Notes under the pieces: generated by a model
The model's database searches: none
What the model was told of the DNA's origin: nothing
The model's input: only the letters and a program-made list of their open reading frames with translations
Translations under genes and position numbers: made by a program
NCBI GenBank assembly: GCA_035581425.1
Contig: DATJVP010000184.1
Location: 1 to 5,430 of the forward strand
Reading direction: 5' to 3'
Source: DASZHJ01 sp035581425
GTDB lineage: Bacteria; Pseudomonadota; Alphaproteobacteria; ATCC43930; CGMCC-115725
DNA: 5,430 nucleotides
Shown here: in pieces, positions 1 to 5,430 of the stretch
How the letters are laid out: every line of letters begins with the position of its first letter
Position numbering within the stretch: the first letter of the stretch is position 1

Positions 1-1611
1 CTCGCCGCCGCTGCGATTGAGCGCCGGCGTAGTCTTGAGCGAGAGCTTGCGATCGGCGGCCACGAGCTTCAGCGGTGCGCCGGCATTGACCGCGGCAGCG
101 ATCTCCTTGATCTCCGCGGTGACTCGCTGCACGCGCTGATCCTGCTGCCAGGCGGCGAGCACCTGATCGCGGACCTCCGGGAGGGGCCGCACCGCGCTCG
201 GCGTCAGATTGTCGAGATGCAGCACGTAGAAGCCCCCGTCCGCGGTATCGACGACGTCGCTGAGCTGGCCCGGCTCGGTGTTGAAGGCGGCGCCGAGGAT
301 CTCGCCGGAGGGCGGCGGCAGCACGATCGTGCCGCCGGTGATGGTGTGGCCGGTCTGGTCGATCTCCTTGACCTTGACGAGCTTGAGGTTGAGCTCGGCC
401 GCGACGGCGTCGAGATCCTTGCCGCTCGCGAGCGTGTCCTTGACCTTGTTGATCATGTCGCCCATGTCGCGCTCCGCGCGCTCGCGGGCGATCTCAGCGG
501 CGATCGCGGGCTTGACGGCATCGAAGGGCTTGGTCGTCGCGGGCTCGATCGCGACCACGTGCAGGATGTGCCAGCCGAAGCCCGTCTTGATGGGATCGCT
601 GATGCCGTCGGGCCCGAGATTGAAGGCGGTATCCGCGAGCTCCGCGGGCAGGTCCGGCTTGGCGACGGTGCCGAGGTCGGTAGGGCCGGCATCCATTTTC
701 GCGATCTGCTTCGCAACGGTCGCGAAGGTCTTGCCGCCGCGGAGCGCGCTCAGCGCCTGGTCCGCGGTTGCCTGATCGGCCACCAGAATTTGCTCGACGT
801 GGCGACGCTCCGGCGTCTGGAATTCGTCGATCCGCTTCTGGTACTCGTCCCTGACCTCATCGTCGGAGACTTTGCTGGCGTCGGCGAGGTCGTCGAGCTT
901 CAGATAGGCGATCGTGAAGCTGCGAAGCTCGGGCGCCCGGAACTGATCCGCATGCTTGTCGTGGAACTCCGAGAGATCGGTTTCGCTGGGCTCGCCGATA
1001 TCCGTGATCGAGGCGTAGGGGATGAAGACGGTGTCGGCGATGCGGCGCTCGGCCCTGATGCGGTAGAGCGTGTCGGCGAGCGGCTTCGGCCCCAGGACCC
1101 CGTCGGTGACGGCGCCGAGGAGCTCCTCGCGCAAGATCTCCGCGCGGAGCTGCGCGTAGTACTGCGCTTCCGACATCCGGTTGGCCTGCAAATACTGCCG
1201 GAAGAGCGCGGGCTCGAATTTGCCGGACGGGCCGCGGAAGGCTGCATTCTCGACGATGAGCTTCAGTAGGGTGTCGTCGGCAACCGCCAGGCGAAGCCGA
1301 GCGGCCTCCTGGTTCACGAGCTCGGTGCCGATGAGGACGTTGAGCTGTTGGTCGACGATGCCGAATTGCTTCGCCTGCTCCATGTTGAAACTGGCGCCGA
1401 AGATCCGCTGCATGCGCTGGACTTCCTCGCCGACGGACTGCTTCAGCCGCTCGGCGGGAATGGCCGTGCCGCCGACGCGCACGACGGTCGTGTCCGTCGT
1501 CGAGCGTATCAGCACGTCACCGATGCCCCACATTCCGAAGCCGATAATCAAGATCGCGAACAGGATCTTGACGATGAGGGAGCCGGCCTTCGAGCGTATC
1601 GCTTGCAGCAT
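1..1611 (-). CDS. ppiD: PpiD-type periplasmic folding chaperone / peptidylprolyl isomerase (SurA N-terminal domain), 3' end missing
   Basis: The minus-strand frame is open from an ATG at 1611 to the window edge (537 codons, no stop), so the C-terminus is cut off. Residues 1-11 are short and basic and are followed by one membrane segment at about 12-30 (ending FGMWGIGD), the usual inner-membrane anchor of PpiD; the rest should lie in the periplasm. Residues about 44-180 fit the helical SurA-N-like chaperone region. A parvulin-type PPIase domain spans about 269-357, beginning RRHVEQIL and ending FGWHILHVV. A second, weaker parvulin-like stretch is at about 421-470 (ends YVLHLDNL). The first His of the classical parvulin HIL motif is Gln274 here, while His348 is kept, so isomerase activity may be weak and the role mainly that of a chaperone. 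Family members run to about 620-640 residues, so roughly 90-100 are missing. The start is fixed by the N-terminal anchor; no strong Shine-Dalgarno precedes it. It is divergent from tpiA. In related genomes trp genes often follow ppiD, but that lies outside this window. Confidence 0.93.
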   Translation of the reverse strand, partial: MLQAIRSKAGSLIVKILFAILIIGFGMWGIGDVLIRSTTDTTVVRVGGTAIPAERLKQSVGEEVQRMQRIFGASFNMEQAKQFGIVDQQLNVLIGTELVNQEAARLRLAVADDTLLKLIVENAAFRGPSGKFEPALFRQYLQANRMSEAQYYAQLRAEILREELLGAVTDGVLGPKPLADTLYRIRAERRIADTVFIPYASITDIGEPSETDLSEFHDKHADQFRAPELRSFTIAYLKLDDLADASKVSDDEVRDEYQKRIDEFQTPERRHVEQILVADQATADQALSALRGGKTFATVAKQIAKMDAGPTDLGTVAKPDLPAELADTAFNLGPDGISDPIKTGFGWHILHVVAIEPATTKPFDAVKPAIAAEIARERAERDMGDMINKVKDTLASGKDLDAVAAELNLKLVKVKEIDQTGHTITGGTIVLPPPSGEILGAAFNTEPGQLSDVVDTADGGFYVLHLDNLTPSAVRPLPEVRDQVLAAWQQDQRVQRVTAEIKEIAAAVNAGAPLKLVAADRKLSLKTTPALNRSGGE

Positions 1612-1642
1612 GTTTCGGGGGCTGTTTTGGAAGCGGGCCCGG

Positions 1643-1671
1643 ATGATAGTGACCGGCCACCCCCCTCGCAA
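1643..1671 (-). promoter_or_regulatory. Candidate sigma70 promoter for ppiD
   Basis: Read on the minus strand, a -35-like TTGCGA (1666-1671) is followed after 17 bp by TATCAT (1643-1648), which matches the -10 consensus at five of six positions. Transcription would start near 1636, leaving a leader of about 24 nt before the ppiD ATG. Spacing and position are ideal; this is inferred from sequence only. Confidence 0.55.
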
Positions 1672-1699
1672 CCCGCAAAAATCTGGGCTGCCGGGAAGG

Positions 1700-1729
1700 C
1701 TGGCCTCCACCGTCGCCCCCGTGCTAGAG
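1700..1729 (+). promoter_or_regulatory. Possible promoter for tpiA
   Basis: CTGGCC (1700-1705) and CTAGAG (1724-1729) are separated by 18 bp, a loose fit to the GC-rich housekeeping promoters of alphaproteobacteria. Transcription would begin near 1736, just ahead of the tpiA ribosome binding site. Both hexamers diverge from consensus, so this is tentative. Confidence 0.3.
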
Positions 1730-1747
1730 CGAGCGGAAGGCCTCGAT

Positions 1748-1753
1748 GAGGAG
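1748..1753 (+). promoter_or_regulatory. Ribosome binding site that sets the tpiA TTG start
   Basis: GAGGAG lies 6 nt before the TTG at 1760. This spacing, together with the point where conserved TIM sequence begins, favours TTG over the in-frame GTG at 1721 or longer upstream extensions. Confidence 0.7.
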
Positions 1754-1759
1754 AGCGGA

Positions 1760-2506
1760 TTGCGCAAGCTCGTTGCGGGAAACTGGAAGATGAACGGCCT
1801 CAAGGCCGAGGGGCTGACGCTTGCCCGCGCCCTGGTCGCGCGTGCCGCGGCCGGCGATCCCCCGGATTGCGCCTTGGCGGTCTTTCCGCCCGCGACGCTC
1901 CTGATGCCCGTCGCCGAGACGCTCCGCGGCAGCGGCATCGCGCTGGGCGCGCAGGATTGCCACGCCGAAGCGAGCGGCGCTCATACCGGCGATGTCGCGG
2001 CGCCCATGCTGAAAGATGCGGGCTGCGCCTACGTGATCGTCGGGCACTCCGAGCGCCGCATCGCGCATGGCGAGAGCGATGCCGAGGTGTGCGCGAAGGC
2101 TACGGCTGCGCGGCGGGCAGGGCTCATACCCGTCCTCTGCATCGGCGAGAGCCTCGCCGAGCGCGAGCGCGGCGCGGAGCTCGAAGTTGTCGCACGTCAG
2201 CTCGAGGGCTCACTGCCCGAAGGCCTCGCGGCGGGCGAGATCGTCGTCGCCTATGAGCCCGTCTGGGCGATCGGCACCGGACGGACACCGACCGCGGAGC
2301 AGGTCGGCGCGATGCACGCGCACATCCGGCGGAGGCTTACCGCCGCGATCAAGGCGGGCGCGGAGGCGCCCATCCTCTATGGCGGCTCGGTCAAGGCGGG
2401 GAATGCGCGCGAGCTGCTATCCGTCGCCAATGTCAATGGCGCGCTCGTCGGTGGAGCGAGCCTCAATGCGGCCGAATTCTGGGCGATCGCGCAAAGCTGT
2501 CCCTGA
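1760..2506 (+). CDS. tpiA: Triosephosphate isomerase
   Basis: TpiA interconverts dihydroxyacetone phosphate and glyceraldehyde 3-phosphate in cytoplasmic glycolysis and gluconeogenesis. The product is 248 residues, the normal size for bacterial TIM, and it opens at once with the family N-terminus RKLVAGNWKMNG. All catalytic elements are visible: Asn8 and Lys10 in NWKMNG, the electrophilic His96 in YVIVGHSERR, the general base Glu166 in AYEPVWAIGTG with the phosphate-closing loop after it, and the phosphate-binding GGS (208-210) and GG (231-232). The frame stays open far upstream, but that part is antisense to ppiD and unlike TIM. The start is therefore the TTG at 1760, preceded by GAGGAG. The gene is divergent from ppiD and 146 bp upstream of secG on the same strand. 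I see no convincing terminator after it, so read-through into secG is possible. Confidence 0.97.
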   Translation: MRKLVAGNWKMNGLKAEGLTLARALVARAAAGDPPDCALAVFPPATLLMPVAETLRGSGIALGAQDCHAEASGAHTGDVAAPMLKDAGCAYVIVGHSERRIAHGESDAEVCAKATAARRAGLIPVLCIGESLAERERGAELEVVARQLEGSLPEGLAAGEIVVAYEPVWAIGTGRTPTAEQVGAMHAHIRRRLTAAIKAGAEAPILYGGSVKAGNARELLSVANVNGALVGGASLNAAEFWAIAQSCP

Positions 2507-2652
2507 GCACGTCTAAATCGGCGTTAATTTCCGCGGGAGGGAGCGCAACCGAGCCCGGAGATACCCCTCGAAACGAGGCACTAAGCACTAGCCTTTGCGG
2601 GGCGAACCCATTACAAAGCGGCTTCCCATCCGTCCCGCCCCATCGTTAATCC

Positions 2653-3099
2653 ATGCAAACCGTTCTGCTCGTCATTCATCTCATGCTCGCGATCGCACTG
2701 ATCGGCACCGTCCTCCTGCAGAAAAGCGAGGGCGGCGCGCTTGGCATGGGCGGCGGCGGGATGTCCGGATTCATGACGGGGCGCTCGACCGCGAACCTCC
2801 TCACACGCACGACCGCCATCCTCGCGGGACTTTTCTTCCTGACGAGCGTGCTTCTGGTGGTTCTCGCCGCCCATCGGGGCGAAGGAACATTGCCGATCGA
2901 TCGGGCGGTGCCGGTCCAGTCCAATCAGACGGCACCGGCACCGGCACCGACACCGGCGACGCCGCCTGTCAATCCTGCGGCACCGCCGGCCCCTGCATCG
3001 GGCCAGCCTGCGACGCCGCCCGCGGGGGGCACAGCCGCACCGCCGGCTCCTGCGACCGCACCGGCTCCCGCCGAGCCGAGCGCACCGGTCTCGAAATAG
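2653..3099 (+). CDS. secG: Protein translocase subunit SecG
   Basis: SecG is the small accessory subunit of the inner-membrane SecYEG channel and assists SecA-driven export. The 148-residue product has the SecG layout: membrane helix 1 at about 3-22, the conserved QKSEGGALGMGGGG loop (23-36) running into the SGFMTGRSTANLLTR stretch, and helix 2 at about 54-72. Beyond residue 76 is a low-complexity tail of about 70 residues rich in Ala and Pro, ending APVSK. E. coli SecG is about 110 residues; long Ala/Pro tails are common in alphaproteobacterial SecG. The start is secure because an in-frame TAA at 2647-2649 lies just before the ATG. There is no recognisable Shine-Dalgarno, and I find no convincing promoter in the 146 bp upstream, so it may depend on tpiA transcription or on a divergent promoter type. 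pyrG follows after 194 bp. Confidence 0.96.
   Translation: MQTVLLVIHLMLAIALIGTVLLQKSEGGALGMGGGGMSGFMTGRSTANLLTRTTAILAGLFFLTSVLLVVLAAHRGEGTLPIDRAVPVQSNQTAPAPAPTPATPPVNPAAPPAPASGQPATPPAGGTAAPPAPATAPAPAEPSAPVSK
2931..2954 (+). repeat. Short GGCACC hexamer repeat within secG
   Basis: Four tandem hexamers (GGCACC three times, then GACACC) lie in the secG tail and encode part of the APAPAPTP stretch. The run is in frame, so copy-number change would lengthen or shorten the tail by two residues without a frameshift. It could equally be ordinary codon bias in a Pro/Ala-rich region. Confidence 0.6.
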
Positions 3100-3234
3100 C
3101 ACCCCACTAGCGACTCGCCGGCTTTCGCAGGCTTCCCGGGCGACCTCGCAGCGTGGTCTCGCTGTTGGGCGCGGCAGTCTCAATGGGGTCCCGCTGACGA
3201 GAGCCAGGAGAATCAAGGGTTCCCCGCAGCGCAT

Positions 3235-3274
3235 AGCTGGGGTCCGCGGCCGCGGTTGTGTCAGGCCCCCAGCT
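3235..3274. repeat. Nested inverted repeat overlapping the pyrG promoter candidate
   Basis: The arms AGCTGGGG (3235-3242) and CCCCAGCT (3267-3274) are perfect 8-bp reverse complements, 24 bp apart. Between them lies a perfect 12-bp palindrome, CCGCGGCCGCGG (3244-3255), which abuts the -35 candidate. No T-run follows the right arm, so it does not look like a standard intrinsic terminator. It could be an operator, a structured end for the secG transcript, or chance in GC-rich DNA. The arms and spacing are read directly; any function is inference. Confidence 0.55.
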
Positions 3275-3283
3275 TCCTATAAA
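3256..3283 (+). promoter_or_regulatory. Candidate sigma70 promoter for pyrG
   Basis: TTGTGT (3256-3261) and TATAAA (3278-3283) are 16 bp apart. The -10 matches consensus at five of six positions and stands out in otherwise GC-rich DNA. Transcription would begin at about 3288-3291, only a few bases before the pyrG ATG at 3294, implying a very short or absent 5' leader. Confidence 0.5.
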
Positions 3284-3293
3284 CTGAAGTTCC

Positions 3294-4919
3294 ATGACGC
3301 GGTTCATCTTCATTACCGGCGGCGTGGTCTCCTCACTGGGCAAGGGTTTATCGGCGGCTTCCTTGGGCGCGCTGCTGCAGGCGCGCGGATTCAAGGTGCG
3401 CCTGCGGAAATTCGACCCCTATCTCAACGTGGATCCCGGGACGATGAGTCCCTATCAGCACGGCGAGGTCTACGTCACCGACGATGGTGCGGAGACCGAT
3501 CTCGATCTCGGCCATTACGAGCGCTACACCGGGATCGCAGCGCGCCGTAGCGACAGCGTCACCACCGGCCGCATCTATTCGACCGTGATCGCGCGCGAGC
3601 GTCGCGGCGAATATCTCGGCGCCACCGTGCAGGTGATCCCCCACGTCACCGACGCGATCAAGGAGTTCATCCAGGCGGATCTCTCGGGCGAGGACTTCGT
3701 GCTCTGCGAGGTCGGCGGTACCGTCGGCGACATCGAGAGCCTGCCGTTCCTGGAAGCGATCCGCCAGCTCGGCAACGAGCTCGGCCGCGAGCGCGCCCTC
3801 TACGTCCACCTGACGCTCGTGCCTTGGATCCCCTCAGCAGGCGAGCTCAAGACCAAGCCCACGCAGCACTCCGTGAAGGAGCTTCTCGGCCTCGGCATCC
3901 AACCGGATATCCTGCTCTGCCGCTGCGACCGGCCCATTCCCGAGGGCGCCCGCAAGAAGATCGCGCTCTTCTGCAATCTCCGGGAATCCCGCGTCATCCC
4001 CGCGCTCGACGTCGACACGATCTACGATGTGCCCAACGCCTATCACGCCGAGGGCTTCGACCGCGAGGTCTGCGCGCATTTCGGGATCGCCGCGCCGGAG
4101 CCGGATCTCCAGCGCTGGCAGGCGATTGTTGGGCCGATCCGCAAACCGGAAGGCGAGGTCAACATTGCCGTCGTCGGCAAATACACGCACCTGAAGGACA
4201 GCTACAAGTCGCTCGCGGAAGCGCTCTCGCATGGCGGGATCGCCAACAACATGCGCGTCAACCTCAACTGGATCGACAGCGAGATCTTCGAGCGCGAGGA
4301 CACCGTGCAGCACCTCGAGGGCGTGCACGGCATCCTCGTCCCCGGTGGGTTCGGCGAGCGGGGCGCGGAGGGCAAGATCCAGGCGGCGCGCTTCGCGCGT
4401 GAGCGCAAGGTGCCTTATTTCGGAATCTGCTTCGGGATGCAAATGGCGGTGATCGAGGCCGCGCGCGACCTCGCGGATTTGCCCGGCGCCAATTCCACGG
4501 AATTCGGACCCTGCCAGGATGCCGTGATCGGCCTCATGACGGAGTGGATGCGCGGCAACGTGCTGGAGAAGCGCCGGGCCGGCGGCGATCTCGGCGGCAC
4601 CATGCGTCTCGGCGCTTACGAGGCCGTGCTCGCGGAAGGAAGCCGTGTCGCGGAGATCTACGGCAAGACCCGCATCAGCGAGCGCCACCGCCACCGCTAC
4701 GAGGTCAACATCAACTACAAGGATCGGCTCGAATCCGTGGGCCTGCGCTTCTCCGGCATGTCGCCGGACGGCGAGCTCCCGGAAATCGTGGAGATCCCCG
4801 AGCATCCCTGGTTCATTGGCGTCCAGTACCACCCCGAGCTCAAGAGCAAGCCCTTCGAGCCGCACCCGCTCTTCACCGATTTCATCCGCGCGGCGCGGGA
4901 CCAGAGCCGGTTGGTGTAA
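3294..4919 (+). CDS. pyrG: CTP synthase (glutamine-hydrolysing)
   Basis: PyrG makes CTP from UTP, ATP and glutamine, the last step of de novo pyrimidine nucleotide synthesis, as a cytoplasmic tetramer. At 541 residues it is full length. The N-terminal synthetase domain (about 1-270) carries the P-loop-like GGVVSSLGKG (9-18, Lys17), the RLRKFDPYLNVDPGTMSP block, the metal ligands Asp71 and Glu139, and the KTKPTQHSVKEL nucleotide-site segment (186-197). The C-terminal class I glutamine amidotransferase domain (about 290-541) has the oxyanion GGFG (351-354), the nucleophile Cys379 in FGICFGMQ, and His513 and Glu515 in QYHPE, so the triad is intact. The start is fixed by an in-frame TGA at 3285-3287 and by the canonical MTRFIFITGGVVSSLGKG N-terminus. 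Only a weak GAAG (3286-3289) precedes the ATG. It probably has its own promoter. The stop codon lies 6 bp from the end of the convergent neighbour. Confidence 0.98.
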   Translation: MTRFIFITGGVVSSLGKGLSAASLGALLQARGFKVRLRKFDPYLNVDPGTMSPYQHGEVYVTDDGAETDLDLGHYERYTGIAARRSDSVTTGRIYSTVIARERRGEYLGATVQVIPHVTDAIKEFIQADLSGEDFVLCEVGGTVGDIESLPFLEAIRQLGNELGRERALYVHLTLVPWIPSAGELKTKPTQHSVKELLGLGIQPDILLCRCDRPIPEGARKKIALFCNLRESRVIPALDVDTIYDVPNAYHAEGFDREVCAHFGIAAPEPDLQRWQAIVGPIRKPEGEVNIAVVGKYTHLKDSYKSLAEALSHGGIANNMRVNLNWIDSEIFEREDTVQHLEGVHGILVPGGFGERGAEGKIQAARFARERKVPYFGICFGMQMAVIEAARDLADLPGANSTEFGPCQDAVIGLMTEWMRGNVLEKRRAGGDLGGTMRLGAYEAVLAEGSRVAEIYGKTRISERHRHRYEVNINYKDRLESVGLRFSGMSPDGELPEIVEIPEHPWFIGVQYHPELKSKPFEPHPLFTDFIRAARDQSRLV

Positions 4920-4925
4920 CGTCTT

Positions 4926-5315
4926 CTACTGTGCCGGCTCGCAGGGAAAGGCCACCCAGAGCGCGTCGCGCAACACCATGCCCGCGGGCTCGTCCACGCT
5001 GGTCCGGGGCAGGCGCTCGAACTGGCGAGTGAAAGCGAGGATCACGAGATCGGTGTCGGTGTCCTCCGCGAGGCAGAAGAACGGCTTCTCGGAGTGCATG
5101 TCGGCATCGCGTTGCACGCCCTCGAGGAAGCCCTGCACGAAGCTACGGCAAGCGGTCAGGAAACCGGCCTCCGTCGTCGTGCACATCGCATAGAGCACGC
5201 GGCCCGTGAGCGCGGGCTCGATGCCCGGCTGCGCGGCTGCCGGCGCTGCGGCGAGCGCGCAGGCGAGCGATAAAGCGGTCGCGCTGTGTCCCAGAGTGGA
5301 CCGCGCAGCGGTCAC
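4926..5315 (-). CDS. Secreted Rap1a/Tai-like small cysteine-containing protein, function unknown
   Basis: This 129-residue product begins with an export signal: Arg5, a hydrophobic core at about 12-24, and a likely signal peptidase site after AAA (26-28) before Gln29. The mature part of about 100 residues resembles the Rap1a/Tai immunity-protein family in its spacing: a Leu-Tyr-x-x-Cys motif (Cys45), Cys56 starting a helix with QGFLEGV, an FFCL motif (Cys81), and a C-terminal AFPC (Cys125). The four cysteines suggest two disulfides in the periplasm. Named Rap1a proteins neutralise type VI secretion effectors, but no effector or secretion gene is nearby, and many such proteins in alphaproteobacteria are orphans; immunity is not shown here. 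The start is GTG at 5315. It is the only usable start in frame up to the window edge, and it overlaps the stop of an upstream 26-codon gene (GTGA), implying coupled translation. It has no Shine-Dalgarno of its own. A lipoprotein reading at Cys19 is unlikely because the lipobox is poor. Confidence 0.78.
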   Translation of the reverse strand: MTAARSTLGHSATALSLACALAAAPAAAQPGIEPALTGRVLYAMCTTTEAGFLTACRSFVQGFLEGVQRDADMHSEKPFFCLAEDTDTDLVILAFTRQFERLPRTSVDEPAGMVLRDALWVAFPCEPAQ

Positions 5316-5392
5316 AGCCGCTGCAGCAAGCGGATGAGATTTACCGCCAGCAGAACGATCAACACCGAAAGAAGCGCGGCAGTGCCTTCCAT
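5312..5392 (-). CDS. Predicted 26-residue single-pass membrane peptide
   Basis: I do not recognise a family. The minus-strand ATG at 5392 opens a 26-codon frame ending in TGA at 5312-5314. The peptide starts MEGTAALLSVLIVLLAV, has one continuous hydrophobic stretch at about residues 5-20, and ends with the basic residues Arg21 and Arg25 (ends LLQRL), the profile of a small inner-membrane protein with its C-terminus probably cytoplasmic. Two features argue that it is translated: a near-consensus AAGGAG 6 nt before the ATG, the best in this window, and a 4-bp GTGA overlap with the next gene. It could act in its own right or mainly deliver ribosomes to the Rap1a-like gene. Its promoter would lie at or beyond the right edge. 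Its short length leaves some chance that it is not a functional protein. Confidence 0.65.
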   Translation of the reverse strand: MEGTAALLSVLIVLLAVNLIRLLQRL

Positions 5393-5398
5393 AGCGTG

Positions 5399-5404
5399 CT
5401 CCTT
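5399..5404 (-). promoter_or_regulatory. Strong ribosome binding site of the 26-residue peptide
   Basis: Read on the minus strand, AAGGAG lies 6 nt before the ATG at 5392. It is the main evidence that the tiny reading frame is translated, and by coupling it may also serve the Rap1a-like gene, which has no such site. Confidence 0.7.
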
Positions 5405-5430
5405 CGTCGGTCCTTGGGTTACGGGGGCAG

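Noticed and set aside
217..1269. A 350-codon plus-strand open frame rich in Arg, Gly, Leu and Asp
   Set aside because: It lies wholly antisense to ppiD, whose translation shows clear domains and a membrane anchor. The frame is a by-product of high GC codon use.
1181..1759. N-terminal extension of tpiA by 193 codons
   Set aside because: The extension is antisense to ppiD and crosses the divergent promoter region. TIM homology and the ribosome binding site place the start at 1760.
2566..2578. CCTCG-AAA-CGAGG hairpin between tpiA and secG
   Set aside because: It has a five-pair stem with a three-base loop and no following T-run. It is too weak to call a terminator and has no link to a known riboswitch.
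2595..3110. Plus-strand and minus-strand frames overlapping secG
   Set aside because: Their sequences are Arg-rich low-complexity shadows. Only the frame starting at 2653 shows the two helices and conserved glycine loop of SecG.
3148..3165. GCAGCG/CGCTGT hairpin downstream of secG
   Set aside because: It has five pairs plus a G-U pair and no T-run after it. Such short stems are expected by chance at this GC content.
3100..3293. Possible leader peptide or small RNA gene in the secG-pyrG gap
   Set aside because: The only forward ATG before pyrG (in CAATGGGG, near 3183) meets a stop after four codons. No tRNA-like or other recognisable RNA fold was found.
3834..4865. A 343-codon minus-strand open frame
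   Set aside because: It is fully inside pyrG, whose catalytic residues are all intact, and its composition is that of a reverse-complement shadow.

Overview
This is a GC-rich, densely coded chromosomal window with the look of an alphaproteobacterium. Two things point that way: the form of the proteins (a PpiD with a single N-terminal anchor, and a SecG with a long Ala/Pro tail) and the gene order ppiD / tpiA-secG-pyrG. That order is a known conserved neighbourhood in Rhizobiales and related groups. I cannot name a genus. There is no sign of mobile DNA, CRISPR, rRNA or tRNA.

Layout. Positions 1-1611 (minus) hold most of a ppiD-type periplasmic folding chaperone gene, cut by the left edge of the window. 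A 148-bp divergent spacer follows, with a good promoter candidate for ppiD and a weaker one for tpiA. On the plus strand come tpiA (1760-2506, TTG start), a 146-bp gap, secG (2653-3099), a 194-bp gap with a nested inverted repeat and a strong promoter candidate, and pyrG (3294-4919). Only 6 bp past pyrG, a convergent minus-strand pair begins. It consists of a secreted Rap1a-like small cysteine protein (4926-5315) and, upstream of it, a 26-codon membrane peptide (5312-5392) that shares a GTGA stop/start overlap with it.

How the genes fit together. tpiA (glycolysis), secG (protein export) and pyrG (CTP synthesis) are housekeeping genes that share a strand but not a pathway. The gaps, and the apparent promoter directly before pyrG, suggest pyrG at least is transcribed on its own. 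ppiD and secG both relate to export: SecG helps pass proteins through SecYEG, and PpiD sits at the periplasmic exit. The right-hand pair is the only accessory-looking part. The tiny peptide has the best ribosome binding site in the window and probably couples translation of the Rap1a-like gene.

I found no clear undescribed multi-gene system. The points most worth a second look are the 26-aa membrane peptide coupled to the Rap1a-like protein, and the near-leaderless pyrG promoter with its nested inverted repeat.
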